This document shows, in pieces, positions 28,305 through 40,001 of a stretch of 62,025 nucleotides of DNA. The stretch's first letter is position 1, and the number at the start of each line of letters is the position of its first letter. The translations under genes were made by a program, and so were the position numbers. The stretch spans positions 1 through 62,025 of the forward strand of contig CACOFO010000003.1 in assembly GCA_902626435.1 (NCBI GenBank). Direction: 5' to 3'. Below the pieces are notes generated by a model. The model made no database searches. It saw only the letters and a list, made by a program, of their open reading frames with translations, and was not told the origin of the DNA. Source of the DNA: an uncultured Prochlorococcus sp. (GTDB lineage Bacteria; Cyanobacteriota; Cyanobacteriia; PCC-6307; Cyanobiaceae).

Positions 28305-29495
28305 TTATGCATTTGGAGATGGCCAAATGTCTCTTACCATAGTTAATAAAACTTGAGCCTCATCATATCTTTCCGAATGCGTTTTACCATTTAATAAAAA
28401 TGTGATATGAGCCATTTTTCTTCCCAGAATTTCGCGAGATTTGCCATAACAATGAATATTAGAACCCTCAATTTCAGATAATATTTTAATTCTGGTTTCC
28501 ATTGGGATTGGGAAATTCTTTCTTAATCCCAGTAGATTTATCATAATTGCACCTTCACAGTTCATTTTAATTTCAGGTGGCATTATCCCAGAAGAAATGC
28601 AAACATATTGATCAAACTGACTTGAAGTGCAAGCTTCAATAGAGAAATGAGCTGAGTTATGTGTTCTAGGAGCTATTTCATTAATTAAAAGACCTTTATC
28701 TCCATAAAAGAATTCAATAGCTAAAACTCCAACGTAATTAAGTTCATTGACAATTGAAGAGAAAATATTTATTGCAAATAAGTTCAAATCATATTCATTT
28801 GTTCCAGGTGCAAGAACCCAATCACAAACATGGTTTGATTGGAATGTCTCAACTATTGGAAAGAATCTTATCTTACCGGTCCTATCTCTCGAACCAACAA
28901 GAGCCAGTTCTTTTTCATACTCTATCCATTCTTCTATTAACCATTCATCAGAATTATTCTCTGTTAAAAAAGAATCTAAATCTTCTTTTGTCTTTATTTT
29001 TCTGTTCCCTTTGCCGTCATATCCACCTTTATTTGATTTTGCCATTAGAGGAAAAGTCCAATTATTGATTTCCTCATCCGAGAGACTTTTAAAATCTTCA
29101 ATACTTATCCATTTTGGACAGGGGATATTCATTTTATCTATTAATTTTTTTTGAGAAAACCTATCTACTAACGGCTTAATAGCATTAAGGCTTGGTACAA
29201 AAATATCGTTATTGTCAATTAAATTTAATTTATCAATTTTTATCCATTCATTTTCAAAAATTATTTTTTCACACTCATTAATTAATGATTTGTTACCTCT
29301 TATCTTTAAAGGATCAGCTTCTATGACATGATCTGCTTTTGACCCAGCAGGATCATCACAAGATTTTGTTTGCACACATACTTCTAAATCTCTTTGTTTT
29401 GCTGCCTCGGTTAACATCAAAGCCAGTTGACCACCTCCAATTATTCCTAGGGAATAATTTTTCTTAATATCGTTTATATTTTTTTTAAAACTCAT
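28305..29495 (-). CDS. purK: N5-carboxyaminoimidazole ribonucleotide synthase
   Basis: LGIIGGGQLALMLTEAAK, ATP-grasp motifs, EIAPRTHNSAH. Confidence 0.97.
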   Translation of the reverse strand: MSFKKNINDIKKNYSLGIIGGGQLALMLTEAAKQRDLEVCVQTKSCDDPAGSKADHVIEADPLKIRGNKSLINECEKIIFENEWIKIDKLNLIDNNDIFVPSLNAIKPLVDRFSQKKLIDKMNIPCPKWISIEDFKSLSDEEINNWTFPLMAKSNKGGYDGKGNRKIKTKEDLDSFLTENNSDEWLIEEWIEYEKELALVGSRDRTGKIRFFPIVETFQSNHVCDWVLAPGTNEYDLNLFAINIFSSIVNELNYVGVLAIEFFYGDKGLLINEIAPRTHNSAHFSIEACTSSQFDQYVCISSGIMPPEIKMNCEGAIMINLLGLRKNFPIPMETRIKILSEIEGSNIHCYGKSREILGRKMAHITFLLNGKTHSERYDEAQVLLTMVRDIWPSPNA

Positions 29496-29620
29496 AGCAT
29501 GATTTTATTACCATTTCTAATTCTTAACAACTGAATTTTTAAGTATCTAGAGCTTAGATTTTGCTAATATATATAGTATTTAATACCAAATATTTATAAA
29601 TTTTAACTAGGTAATCAATT

Positions 29621-30712
29621 GTGAATAAGAGAAAAATATTAGTCCCATTAGGTAATAAGTCATACGAAGTAACTCTAGAAGCAGGGATACTGAATAATAT
29701 CAGCGAAGAACTCTTAAAAATTGGAATAAAAAAGAATAGAAAAATACTTGTGATTTCAAATGAAGAAATATCAAATTTGTATGGAGAAAAATTCTTAAAT
29801 AATTTAAAAGATAATCAATTTCAGGCCAAAATATTCCTTATTAAGGCTGGAGAAACATATAAAAGCTTAAAAACCTTAAGTGAAATATATGATATTGCAT
29901 TTGAATTTGGCTTAGATAGAAATTCAATAATTATTGCCCTTGGAGGAGGAATTGTTGGAGACGTAAGTGGTTTTGCAGCTGCTACTTGGCTGAGAGGTAT
30001 CGAATATATTCAGATTCCAACAACATTACTATCAATGGTTGATTCATCTGTGGGAGGAAAAACAGGGGTAAATCATCCAAAAGGTAAGAATTTAATTGGA
30101 GCTTTCAATCAACCTAAAGCAGTTTTTATTGATCCAGAGACTTTAAAAAGTTTGCCCAAAAGAGAATTTAATGCCGGCATGGCCGAAGTAATAAAATACG
30201 GAGTAATAAGAGACAAAGAACTTTTCGAATACTTAGAAATTGAAAAGAACAAGAATGAACTTATAAATCTCAAGAATGAATATCTAATTAAAATAATTAA
30301 TAGTTCAATAAAAACAAAGTCTCATATTGTTTCTCAAGACGAACATGAAAATGGTGTTAGAGCAATATTGAATTATGGTCATTCTTTTGGTCACGTTATT
30401 GAAAATTTATGTGGATACGGCAAATTTCTACATGGTGAGGCAATATCAATTGGTATGAATATTGCGGGGGAAATAGCAATTGAGAAAGGGTTATGGTCTA
30501 AAGAAGAATTAGATAGACAGAAAAATCTTTTGAAGAGTTACAATCTTCCTACCGAGATCCCCAAAATAAATAAGGAAGACGTTCTAACAATACTTATGGG
30601 CGATAAAAAAGTTCGTGATGGCAAAATGAGATTTATATTACCGAAAGAAATTGGTGTAGTTGATATATATGATGACGTAGAGGATTCATTATTTTTAAAG
30701 TTTTTTTCTTAA
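29621..30712 (+). CDS. aroB: 3-dehydroquinate synthase
   Basis: [28 protein letters not shown]...HGEA. Confidence 0.97.
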   Translation: MNKRKILVPLGNKSYEVTLEAGILNNISEELLKIGIKKNRKILVISNEEISNLYGEKFLNNLKDNQFQAKIFLIKAGETYKSLKTLSEIYDIAFEFGLDRNSIIIALGGGIVGDVSGFAAATWLRGIEYIQIPTTLLSMVDSSVGGKTGVNHPKGKNLIGAFNQPKAVFIDPETLKSLPKREFNAGMAEVIKYGVIRDKELFEYLEIEKNKNELINLKNEYLIKIINSSIKTKSHIVSQDEHENGVRAILNYGHSFGHVIENLCGYGKFLHGEAISIGMNIAGEIAIEKGLWSKEELDRQKNLLKSYNLPTEIPKINKEDVLTILMGDKKVRDGKMRFILPKEIGVVDIYDDVEDSLFLKFFS

Positions 30713-31899
30713 CGCAAACAAGTTGAATTTATATTTATTTTCTCCTCCTTAAATTTATTAAAAACAAGCCACTTAAAATCACCTAGACATACAGGATCAA
30801 CGAGTCTAAGTAATGCCTCTCTTCTTAAAAGGGCATTTGATAAATCTTCCTTAAATTCTTTCTGAATTCCATAAAGTCTCTCTGCTAATCCAAGGGCCAA
30901 CAAAGCCTCTCCTTGTTTAGTTATTCCTACAGTATTAAATCCAAGAGTTTCAGCATCATTAATTAAAGTTTCTATGCAAATATGAGATGTTAAATCGTAA
31001 TTTCCAGGAGAATCGAGGAAATTATTCATCATTTTTTGACTTTCATAAGAAGCTATCGTCCCATCAGAATTCTTAGAGGTATAGTATTTTTTTGCTTCTT
31101 TAGCGTAATCAATTATCAATAAAATACCATTATTAATTTTTCCATAAATAGCTTTTAACCATTTTGAGTTATCTATGTGCCATTCTGTCGTCCATCCTTC
31201 TAGGGCATCTTCAGGCGGAATAGTAATTCCCAACTCACTTTTAGCAAGTTTAATACTTTTTTCTAATTCACTTGTAATTGGCATTTCATCAAAAAATAAT
31301 TTATGAGATTTTTTGTCTATAGAAACTGCTTGTCGATGTAATGTTCCTTTTGAGAAGGTTATTCTCTCTACTGGCAAAGCATCTAAAACCTCATTTGCAA
31401 GAACTATTCCATTTATATTATTTTCCTCTACTTCTTCCAAAACTTTCCATAAAATTTCAATCCCTAAATTTAAAAATTCCCCCAATTTATTTTTTTGTTT
31501 TTTTACCATCCCTTCATTAGGTTCAATAATTACAAAAGAAACTCCTTCTAAAAAATTCTTGTTTTTTTCTAAAAAATATTTAATTAATCCACTCATAAAG
31601 CTTCCATCTCCAGCTCCAAATTCAATTACAGATAATTTCTGATTAGATAAAAAAATATTTTTGAACTGAATTAGCCAATCTTCTATTTGTTTACCAGCCA
31701 AAAAAGCAAAATCATCAGATAAAGATGGTGATGTGACAAAATCTCCTCGAATGCCTAACTCAGCTTTGCCGCTGCCGTAATAACCATTAATAGGATCATT
31801 TAAAACAAAATTCATATAGTCATAAAAACTTATAGTCCCACCCATTTTTATTATTTTTTTTACTAACCAATCTGGATTATTCGCGGGTAAGCTATTCAT
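30709..31899 (-). CDS. MidA-type SAM-dependent methyltransferase
   Basis: [40 protein letters not shown]. Confidence 0.88.
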   Translation of the reverse strand: MNSLPANNPDWLVKKIIKMGGTISFYDYMNFVLNDPINGYYGSGKAELGIRGDFVTSPSLSDDFAFLAGKQIEDWLIQFKNIFLSNQKLSVIEFGAGDGSFMSGLIKYFLEKNKNFLEGVSFVIIEPNEGMVKKQKNKLGEFLNLGIEILWKVLEEVEENNINGIVLANEVLDALPVERITFSKGTLHRQAVSIDKKSHKLFFDEMPITSELEKSIKLAKSELGITIPPEDALEGWTTEWHIDNSKWLKAIYGKINNGILLIIDYAKEAKKYYTSKNSDGTIASYESQKMMNNFLDSPGNYDLTSHICIETLINDAETLGFNTVGITKQGEALLALGLAERLYGIQKEFKEDLSNALLRREALLRLVDPVCLGDFKWLVFNKFKEEKININSTCLR

Positions 31900-31930
31900 C
31901 GGCGAAAATATAAAGAGATAAAACTTATTT

Positions 31931-32728
31931 ATGCCTTCAAAGATTAACTATTTATTGGGAATATTTCTATCTATATTAGTTTTAATTTCACATAAACCTG
32001 TTTTCGCTATAAATAATCCAAATCTCTTACCAGAAGAAAAAACACCAGTAATTGATTTAGCTAAAACATTAAGCCCTAATCAGAAAAAATCTTTAGAAGA
32101 GAATCTCAATAATCTTGAAATAGAAAGTGGGTGGAAAATTAAATATTTATCTCAGTTTGAGAGTTCTCCTGGAAGTGCGATAAAGGACTATTGGAATTTG
32201 GATGAGACAAGTTTGTTGATAGTTGCTGATCCTAGAGGAGGAAATTTACTGAACTTTAACGTAGGAGAGGCTTATTTTAATTTTATGCCAAGGTTATTTT
32301 GGGTTGAGCTTCAAACACGATTTGGTAATCAATATTATGTGAAAGATCACGGTGAGGATGGCGCAGTATTAGATGCAATTAATTCCGTAAAGATTTGCCT
32401 TGAAAGAGGAGGGTGTCAAGTTGTTCCTGGCCTCCCAAAAGAACAATATATATGGACTTTATGCACATCTATTCTTGGAGGTTTAGTAGCAGGTTTCGCA
32501 TCTGCGCCACGAAAAGAAGGTCAAGTGATATCAATTGGATTTTTAGCTCTTCTTTCTCCTTTATGGGGAATGTTATTTGGAATTTTTGGTTTGGCACCGA
32601 TAATTTCCAGAACAAACGATTTATTACCATTATTTAAAAATGGTTTAGCTTTTACAGCAGCAGGAATTGCGGGTTATATTTTATCTCAAACATTATTTTC
32701 GAGATATGAAAAGCCCAAAAATACTTAA
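31931..32728 (+). CDS. TPM-domain protein (TLP18.3/Psb32-like)
   Basis: Signal peptide, VIDLAKTLSPNQKKSLEENL..., TM C-terminus. Confidence 0.75.
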   Translation: MPSKINYLLGIFLSILVLISHKPVFAINNPNLLPEEKTPVIDLAKTLSPNQKKSLEENLNNLEIESGWKIKYLSQFESSPGSAIKDYWNLDETSLLIVADPRGGNLLNFNVGEAYFNFMPRLFWVELQTRFGNQYYVKDHGEDGAVLDAINSVKICLERGGCQVVPGLPKEQYIWTLCTSILGGLVAGFASAPRKEGQVISIGFLALLSPLWGMLFGIFGLAPIISRTNDLLPLFKNGLAFTAAGIAGYILSQTLFSRYEKPKNT

Positions 32729-32751
32729 AATTTGATCAAAAATATCTAATC

Positions 32752-33531
32752 CTAAAAAAATTTATCTTCTTCGCAAATTTCACCTGACTCTGAATACCAT
32801 CGGTGAGAAACATTTCTTAATTCCTTTTTTTCAAACTCAATCCATGAAAAGTTAATTAGTAATTTCCCATCTTCTTCAAATTTATATCTTGGCACTACAG
32901 CAGTATTGAAATAAATTGTCCCTTTGCTATCAATTTTAAACATCTCTCTTAAACCAAGATTTCTTTTAAGCCGATTGTGCATATGACCAAAAATCACAAG
33001 ATCAACTTTTCTTCTCTTTTGTATTTGAGAAATAGCCACAGACAAATCTCTATCCCCCCAATCTAAAGAGGGTAATTTCCAGTCTTTTCCACAAATGCTT
33101 TTAGGTTCTGAGCCTAAACCCGAAGGACCAGCATGAGACATAATTATTAAAGGTTTATCTTCGACACTCTCTTCTGAACATTTGATGATTTTATTTATTG
33201 AATCTTGTTCAGTGATAGGTCCATAAACACCTTTAACTTCTTTTGAAAGGTAATAGCCGCCGCCAGAACTACATGGTCTTGCAGACAATAAGTTTATTTG
33301 ATTATTAAAAACTTTCAAATCCCATGCACAATATTTTTCACCAAGAATGCGTATCTGCTTTGAGAGAGTCTCGCCTGTAGAATCTTTACCTCTATCATGA
33401 TTTCCTAAAATCACAAAAGTAGGAATTTTGATCTCATTGATTTTTTTAATTATCTTGACACTTCCATCAGAAATATCACCCACAAATAAAACAATATTTG
33501 GTTTAATAATCGATAAAACATTCAAGTCCAA
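32752..33531 (-). CDS. metallophosphoesterase; true N-terminus lies upstream of track start
   Basis: VGDISDG, LGNHDRG, FGHMHNRLKR; upstream in-frame IAIVGDCHGQWSEL. Confidence 0.82.
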   Translation of the reverse strand: MDLNVLSIIKPNIVLFVGDISDGSVKIIKKINEIKIPTFVILGNHDRGKDSTGETLSKQIRILGEKYCAWDLKVFNNQINLLSARPCSSGGGYYLSKEVKGVYGPITEQDSINKIIKCSEESVEDKPLIIMSHAGPSGLGSEPKSICGKDWKLPSLDWGDRDLSVAISQIQKRRKVDLVIFGHMHNRLKRNLGLREMFKIDSKGTIYFNTAVVPRYKFEEDGKLLINFSWIEFEKKELRNVSHRWYSESGEICEEDKFF

Positions 33532-33688
33532 TTCAGACCATTGACCATGACAGTCACCAACAATAGCAATTTTTAAATTTGTCAGAATTTTTTCTGTTTT
33601 AAGGCATATAATCTATTTAGATGTATTCTAAATCCTGACCAGTATAACTTCTACTGCAAAACAGAAATCAGTTCAAAACGAAGAGGAT

Positions 33689-34603
33689 TTGATTTCTGAA
33701 ATAAACGAGCGTTGCGAAAAAGCTAATGCAATTATTCTTGCGCACTATTATCAAGCTCCAGAGATTCAGGAAATTGCACATTTTATTGGCGATTCATTAG
33801 ATCTATCTAGGAAAGCTGCAAATAATGACGCAGATATAATAATTTTTTGCGGTGTGCACTTTATGGCCGAAACGGCAAAAATACTGAGCCCTAATAAAAC
33901 AGTCCTATTACCAGATATTGACGCAGGATGCTCGTTAGCAGACGATTGTCCCTCAGATAAATTTCAAAAGTTCAGGGAAGAGAATCCAGATCACTATGTA
34001 GTTAGTTATATAAATTGCACTGCAGAAGTAAAAGCTCAAAGTGATCTGATATGTACAAGCAGTAATGCAGTCTCATTAATTAAAAAGATACCTAAAGATA
34101 AAAAGATTATATTTGCACCAGATCAAAACCTTGGGAGATGGGTACAGAAAAATTCAGGAAGAGATATTAAATTATGGCCTGGCAGCTGCATTGTGCATGA
34201 ATCATTTAGTGAAGAAGCGCTTCTAAAATTAAAGTATCAAAATCCAGGATCAAAAGTCATTGCTCATCCTGAATGTAGTCAAAATTTACTAATTCTCTCA
34301 GACTTTATTGGATCAACAAGCAAGCTGCTTGATTTCGTAAGTAAAGATCCATCCAAAACTTACATGGTACTAACTGAACCTGGAATAATCCATCAAATGA
34401 AGAAGAAAGAACCTAACAAAATTTTTATTGAAGTCCCAGATATTGAAGGTTGCAAATGTAACGAGTGTCCATATATGAAATTGAATACTCTAGAAAAAAT
34501 TCTTGATTGCTTGAAAACTAATTCTCCAACTATCGAACTTGACCCAGAAATAATAAGAAGGGCCTATGTACCAATAAAGAGAATGCTGGATATGAGTAAT
34601 TAA
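33689..34603 (+). CDS. nadA: quinolinate synthase
   Basis: AIILAHYYQAPEIQ, GDSLDLSRKA, CGVHFMAETAKIL. Confidence 0.97.
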   Translation: MISEINERCEKANAIILAHYYQAPEIQEIAHFIGDSLDLSRKAANNDADIIIFCGVHFMAETAKILSPNKTVLLPDIDAGCSLADDCPSDKFQKFREENPDHYVVSYINCTAEVKAQSDLICTSSNAVSLIKKIPKDKKIIFAPDQNLGRWVQKNSGRDIKLWPGSCIVHESFSEEALLKLKYQNPGSKVIAHPECSQNLLILSDFIGSTSKLLDFVSKDPSKTYMVLTEPGIIHQMKKKEPNKIFIEVPDIEGCKCNECPYMKLNTLEKILDCLKTNSPTIELDPEIIRRAYVPIKRMLDMSN

Positions 34604-35934
34604 TTTAATGCAAATACCTGATTTTTCTTATTAATTTTTAGGAATGCATTAATATTTGCAGTGTTAGGTTTAAATTCACTTATCTGATTCTTTCTATTAA
34701 TTATATTTATTAGCTCTTTTTCACCAGCTCTATATTGTTTATCTTTTTTAGTCCCAATCTCTCTTTGAAGAATAGGGTTGATATTCATTTTTACTTCTAT
34801 GTCTGGAATAATTCCAAATTTGTTTATATCAGTACCGTTCGGAGTTAGATACTTAGCGACTGTAACAGTTAACCCTGAACCATCAACTAATGTTCTCATA
34901 GATTGAACTAGACCTTTGCCAAACGTTTTCTTCCCAACTAATTTTCCTCTTTTGTTATCTTTTATTGCACCAGAGACTATTTCACTAGCACTAGCAGAAC
35001 CTTCATTAACTAAGACAACTAAGGGCTTTTTTGTTAGAGCTTGACCATTTCCTCTTTTTGTTTCTCTTAAACCATCTTTACTTACTGTACTTACTATTAC
35101 TCCTTTGTTAATGAAGTGCCTTGAGATATCAATGCTTGATTCTAATAAACCTCCTGGATTACTTCTCAAGTCAAGAACATATCCTGAAACTTTTTTTGTT
35201 TCTAAATCCTTAATAGCATCTCTAGTTTCTTTTGATGCATTTGCATTAAATTGTTTAATCCTTACATAGCCAATTAATAAACCGTTTTTGGTTTGATTGA
35301 CTTTACTTGATACAGATTTTATTTCAATCTTTTCTCTTGATAAAGTCTTAAAAAAGGATCTAGAACCTCTAAGAATTTCAAGCTTAACTTTAGTGCCTCT
35401 TTGTCCTCTTATTAATTTCACGGCCTCCTCTATATTCATACCTTCAGTAGAAATATCATCTATAGATAATATTTTATCTCTAGCTTTAATTCCAGCATCA
35501 AATGCAGGTGTACCTTCTATAGGAGAAATAATTATCAAATCATCTGATTCTTCATCTTTAACTATTTGGATACCAACTCCAGTTAATTCACCAGAAGTAT
35601 CAATTCTCATTTGATTAAATTCCTTAGGTTCTAAAAATCTTGTATAAGAGTCATCCAGGTTAGAAAGCATATCTCTAATCGCATCATATGCTTCATTGCT
35701 GTCTGAATATGTTTTTGATAGAACTTCTTTTCTTAGATTAATCCAATTGGACTTTTGAAATTTTCCGCTTGAATCAAGAAAATCTCTATATACAATTTGC
35801 CAAACATGATCAATTACTTCTTTATAACTATTATTTAAAACTGAAGCTTCTGCAAAATTATTTAAAAATAGCCCAGAAAAGGATGTTGCAAACAGAATTA
35901 TAAATTTTTTTTTAAACAATTTTCTTATCTTCAA
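34600..35934 (-). CDS. carboxyl-terminal processing protease (PDZ, S41)
   Basis: LRSNPGGLL, NEGSASASEIVSGAIKDNKRG, KTFGKGLVQ. Confidence 0.94.
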   Translation of the reverse strand: MKIRKLFKKKFIILFATSFSGLFLNNFAEASVLNNSYKEVIDHVWQIVYRDFLDSSGKFQKSNWINLRKEVLSKTYSDSNEAYDAIRDMLSNLDDSYTRFLEPKEFNQMRIDTSGELTGVGIQIVKDEESDDLIIISPIEGTPAFDAGIKARDKILSIDDISTEGMNIEEAVKLIRGQRGTKVKLEILRGSRSFFKTLSREKIEIKSVSSKVNQTKNGLLIGYVRIKQFNANASKETRDAIKDLETKKVSGYVLDLRSNPGGLLESSIDISRHFINKGVIVSTVSKDGLRETKRGNGQALTKKPLVVLVNEGSASASEIVSGAIKDNKRGKLVGKKTFGKGLVQSMRTLVDGSGLTVTVAKYLTPNGTDINKFGIIPDIEVKMNINPILQREIGTKKDKQYRAGEKELINIINRKNQISEFKPNTANINAFLKINKKNQVFALN

Positions 35935-35997
35935 AGAATTCGGTGTTTTTTTATTATAAAAAGAATTTATTTATAATTTCAAAAATTTGACAAATCC

Positions 35998-37215
35998 TTA
36001 AGGATCAATCCACTTCCCATCATCCTTAATAAGTTGGATTAAAGCATTAACCCCCTCATCTTCGGGTACTCTTTTTATCTCTTCTTTCCTTCTATATAAG
36101 GCAATAGTTCCTTTACCTTTCCCAACATAACCATAATCAGCGTCTGCCATTTCTCCTGGGCCATTAACAATACATCCCATTATTGCTATGTCTAGGCCCG
36201 TCAAATGTGCAGTAGCGTTTCTAACTTTGTCTACAACTTCTTCTAAATTGAAAAGAGTTCTCCCGCAACTAGGACAACTTATGTATTCAACCATCGTTTT
36301 TCTTAATCCTAAAGATTGCAAAATTGAATAGCCCACTGGTATTTCTTTTTCTGGGGCTTCTGTTAAAGAAACCCTGATGGTATCTCCTAATCCCTCTGCT
36401 AAAAGCGTTCCAATTCCAGCAGTACTTTTAATCCTTCCATAATCACCATCTCCAGCTTCAGTAACTCCTAAATGTAAGGGATAGTTATATCCTTCAGAGT
36501 CAAGCCTATCTGCAATCATTCTGTAAGCAGCCATCATGACAGGAGCTCTGGAAGCTTTCATAGAAATAATTATGTTATGAAAATCAAGCTCATCACAAAT
36601 TTTGACGAACTCCATCGCAGATTCTGTCATTCCTAATGGAGTATCTCCATAAGTAAAAAGCATCCTCTCAGATAGAGATCCATGATTAACTCCAATTCTT
36701 AGAGCTTTGTTTTCAGCCTTTAAAACTTCAACTAAAGGGGTAAATCTTTTAAGTATTGTTTGTTTAATAGTTTCAAATTCCTCATCTGTATATTTAGTTC
36801 TTGTGGGGTCTGATTTTTCAAACACAAACAATCCAGGATTAATTCTTACTTTATCAACATGTTTTGCAACCTCCATTGCAATTTTCATGCCATTATGGTG
36901 AACATCAGCTACCAAGGGGGTATTGACATTATTTTCTAATAATTTTGCTTTTATATCTCCTACTGCTTTTGCGTGTGCTAAGGAAGGGACTGTTAATCTT
37001 ACTATTTCACAACCTACATCATGAAGTCTTTTAATAGCTAAGTAAGCATTTTCGACATCCATAGTATCTTCATTTATCATCGATTGAACTCTTACTGGAT
37101 AATCACTTCCAATAGCTACATCACCAACCATTACTGTTCTAGTAATCCTTCTCTCAATATGAGTTGAATATCTTTTGGAGAGACTATTAACCTCTTTTGA
37201 TTGAGTTAATGACAT
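35998..37215 (-). CDS. ispG: 4-hydroxy-3-methylbut-2-enyl diphosphate synthase
   Basis: [34 protein letters not shown]. Confidence 0.97.
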   Translation of the reverse strand: MSLTQSKEVNSLSKRYSTHIERRITRTVMVGDVAIGSDYPVRVQSMINEDTMDVENAYLAIKRLHDVGCEIVRLTVPSLAHAKAVGDIKAKLLENNVNTPLVADVHHNGMKIAMEVAKHVDKVRINPGLFVFEKSDPTRTKYTDEEFETIKQTILKRFTPLVEVLKAENKALRIGVNHGSLSERMLFTYGDTPLGMTESAMEFVKICDELDFHNIIISMKASRAPVMMAAYRMIADRLDSEGYNYPLHLGVTEAGDGDYGRIKSTAGIGTLLAEGLGDTIRVSLTEAPEKEIPVGYSILQSLGLRKTMVEYISCPSCGRTLFNLEEVVDKVRNATAHLTGLDIAIMGCIVNGPGEMADADYGYVGKGKGTIALYRRKEEIKRVPEDEGVNALIQLIKDDGKWIDP

Positions 37216-37249
37216 TAAAATTTTTGATATTCAAAAAGTGTTCACTAAA

Positions 37250-37753
37250 TTATACGGCATATAGTTTACCACTTACATTTTCTAGGTCTTTTAAAGTTAG
37301 ATGGTAAGGTTTATTGATTTCTTTTGAAGGAAATCTCAATAAATAAGATGGATGAAAAATTACCATAATTTCTCTCCCATCTTTTTTAATCCATTGACCT
37401 CTTAAATTACTTATAGGATCTTTAACTTCTAAAATAGCTTTCATAGCAGTTGAACCAGTAAGTAATATAAATTTTGGATCAACTAGCTTTATTTGCTGTA
37501 ATAACCAAGGTTTATGAATATTAATTTCTCTAGCAGTGGGTTTTCTATTATTTGGTGGACGACATTTAATTACATTGCAAAAATAAACATCCTCCTTATA
37601 GTCAATCCCAGCTTTTATCAATAATTCGTTTAATAACTTACCCGATTTACCTACATATGGTTTTCCTTCAAAGTCTTCTTGTGCTCCAGGCGCCTCACCA
37701 ATTATTAATAAATCTGCAAATACACTTCCTCTTCCAACAACTAACCTTTTCAC
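37250..37753 (-). CDS. family-4-like uracil-DNA glycosylase
   Basis: IIGEAPGAQEDFEGKPYVGKSGKLL, NVIKCRPPNNRKP, FHPSYLLR. Confidence 0.9.
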   Translation of the reverse strand: MKRLVVGRGSVFADLLIIGEAPGAQEDFEGKPYVGKSGKLLNELLIKAGIDYKEDVYFCNVIKCRPPNNRKPTAREINIHKPWLLQQIKLVDPKFILLTGSTAMKAILEVKDPISNLRGQWIKKDGREIMVIFHPSYLLRFPSKEINKPYHLTLKDLENVSGKLYAV

Positions 37754-37897
37754 TGAAAATAAAACTTTAAATAATTTTTATCTTAAGAACTCAAAACATG
37801 AAAATAAAATAGATTAAGAAAATGAACTAAATTAAACCATTATGTGATACTTTTACCTAATGTAAATTTATGCATTTGTCATTATTAAAAGTCATAT

Positions 37898-39094
37898 TTG
37901 AAAAGTTATAAGTCAATGAGTCAAGTTAATTTATCGGAAAGAGTACTTTCAATTGAGCCTTCTCTTACATTGCAGATAAGTGCTAAAGCAAACCAATTAT
38001 CTGCAGAAGGAGTAGATATTTGCAATTTAAGTGCAGGCGAACCTGACTTTAATGCCCCAAAAGAAGTAATAGAAGCAACGAGTAAAGCTATATTTGATGG
38101 ATTCACAAAGTACGGGCCCGCAGCGGGCAATTTAGATCTCAGAAAAGCAATTACAAATAAACTTCAAATTCAAAACAATTTAAATTATGAATTTGAAAAT
38201 GTAATGGTCACAAATGGTGCCAAGCAAGCAATATTTAATCTTTTTCAAATTTTATTAAATACTGATGACGAAGTTATTATACCTTCTCCACACTGGTTAA
38301 GTTATCCCCAGATGGTTAGGCTGGCAGGTGGTAAGCCGATTTTTACAAATTCTTCTGCAGAAGATGGATTCAAAATAAACATAAAAGATTTGAAGTCTAA
38401 AATTTCTTCAAAAACTAAATTTATAATTATAAATTCTCCTAATAACCCTACTGGAAGAGTTATGTCGAAGGAAGAATTATTACAAATTGCCGATTTGGTT
38501 AGAGAAAATCCCAATATCAATATTCTTTCTGATGAGATTTACGAACTAATCCTTAAAAAAGAATTTAAACATTACAGTTTATCTTCATTAGCAAATGACT
38601 TAAAAGATAGGATTTTTATAACAAATGGTTTTGCGAAAGGGTGGGCCATGACTGGTTGGAGGATAGGTTATTTAGTAGGTCCAAAAGATGTAATCAAAGC
38701 ATCTTCAGCATTACAAAGTCAAAGTACAAGTAATGTTTGTTCTTTTGTTCAAAAAGGTGCTTTAGAGGCTTTAAAAATTAATAATGAATTTTTCTCAATG
38801 ATAAATAGTCATTTTGATCAAAGAAGAAGTCTTCTCTATAAGGGCCTTAAGAATATAAATGGAATTTATATTGAAGAACCTAATGGAGCATTTTATGCAT
38901 TTCCAAAATTACCTAACTCCTCAATTACCTCAGTTGATTTCTGCAATAAAGTTCTTCAAGATTATGGATTAGTTGTCGTACCTGGAAAAGCTTTTGGGGA
39001 TGATCAATGCATCAGGATATCTTGTGCAGTTTCAGAGATCAAAATAAAAGATGGACTAAAAAGGCTTAAAAAAGCAATTTCTGAATATTATTAA
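37898..39094 (+). CDS. aspC: aspartate/aminotransferase class I
   Basis: NSPNNPTGRVMS, SDEIYEL, NGFAKGWAMTGWRIGY. Confidence 0.93.
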   Translation: MKSYKSMSQVNLSERVLSIEPSLTLQISAKANQLSAEGVDICNLSAGEPDFNAPKEVIEATSKAIFDGFTKYGPAAGNLDLRKAITNKLQIQNNLNYEFENVMVTNGAKQAIFNLFQILLNTDDEVIIPSPHWLSYPQMVRLAGGKPIFTNSSAEDGFKINIKDLKSKISSKTKFIIINSPNNPTGRVMSKEELLQIADLVRENPNINILSDEIYELILKKEFKHYSLSSLANDLKDRIFITNGFAKGWAMTGWRIGYLVGPKDVIKASSALQSQSTSNVCSFVQKGALEALKINNEFFSMINSHFDQRRSLLYKGLKNINGIYIEEPNGAFYAFPKLPNSSITSVDFCNKVLQDYGLVVVPGKAFGDDQCIRISCAVSEIKIKDGLKRLKKAISEYY

Positions 39095-39107
39095 TTAAAA
39101 GTCATTT

Positions 39108-40001
39108 ATGTTGAATTTTAAAAATTTCCTACTCAGTTCATCTATATTATTTTCTATTTTTTCATCACCTGTATTTTCAAATCCCAAAGTTTTAAAAGTT
39201 GGAGCAATACCTGATCAAAACCAAGATATTTTGGACAAAAGATTTAATTTATTTTCAAAAGAATTATCCAAACAACTTGATGTAGAAGTAAGATACATTC
39301 CTGTTATTAATTATGTTGCAGCAGTAACTGGATTTAGGACTAAAGATTTAGATTTAGTTTGGTTTGGAGGTTTATCAGGAGTTCAAGCAAGACTACAAAC
39401 TCCTAATTCAATTGTCATAGCTCAAAGAGATATTGATAAGGAATTTAAAAGTGTTTTTATAGTAAACAAAAATTTAGAACTTAATCCAATTTCTAATATT
39501 AAAGGTCTTAAAGAACTAAAAAATTTAAGATTTACTTTTGGCTCTGAAAACTCAACTTCTGGAAGATTAATGCCAGAATATTTTTTAAATCGAGCAGGGG
39601 TAGAAATTAAACACTTTAAAGGGAAAAAAGCAGGTTTTAGTGGGAGTCATGATGCCACTATAGCTTTAGTTAATAGCGGGGCTTTTGATGCTGGAGCTTT
39701 AAATAAACAAGTTTGGGAAAACAATCTAAAAAATAATCCCAAAAGAACAAGTAATTTAGAATTATTCTGGATCACACCAGAATATGTTGACTATCATTGG
39801 ATTGCTCAAGGGGATCTTGAAAATAGATTCGGGGAAGGGTTTACAAACGAACTTAAATCAGTAATTCTAAATTTAGATATAAAGCAAAAATCACATAAAG
39901 GGATTTTAGATATGTTCAATGCAAAAAGATTTATAAATGCAGAAGCAAAACAATATAAAAATATAGAGGAAATCGGGAGGAAATTAAATAAAATTAGATG
40001 A
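39108..40001 (+). CDS. phnD: phosphonate/phosphite ABC transporter substrate-binding protein
   Basis: Signal peptide, LKVGAIPDQNQDILDKRF, GSENSTSGRLMPEYFL. Confidence 0.9.
   Translation: MLNFKNFLLSSSILFSIFSSPVFSNPKVLKVGAIPDQNQDILDKRFNLFSKELSKQLDVEVRYIPVINYVAAVTGFRTKDLDLVWFGGLSGVQARLQTPNSIVIAQRDIDKEFKSVFIVNKNLELNPISNIKGLKELKNLRFTFGSENSTSGRLMPEYFLNRAGVEIKHFKGKKAGFSGSHDATIALVNSGAFDAGALNKQVWENNLKNNPKRTSNLELFWITPEYVDYHWIAQGDLENRFGEGFTNELKSVILNLDIKQKSHKGILDMFNAKRFINAEAKQYKNIEEIGRKLNKIR

Noticed and set aside
28148-28342. 64-aa plus-strand ORF
   Set aside because: Lies inside the probable 6S RNA region and overlaps the end of purK; no recognisable domain.
28747-29154. Plus-strand 135-aa and 104-aa ORFs antisense to purK
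   Set aside because: Purine/pyrimidine shadow frames of purK.
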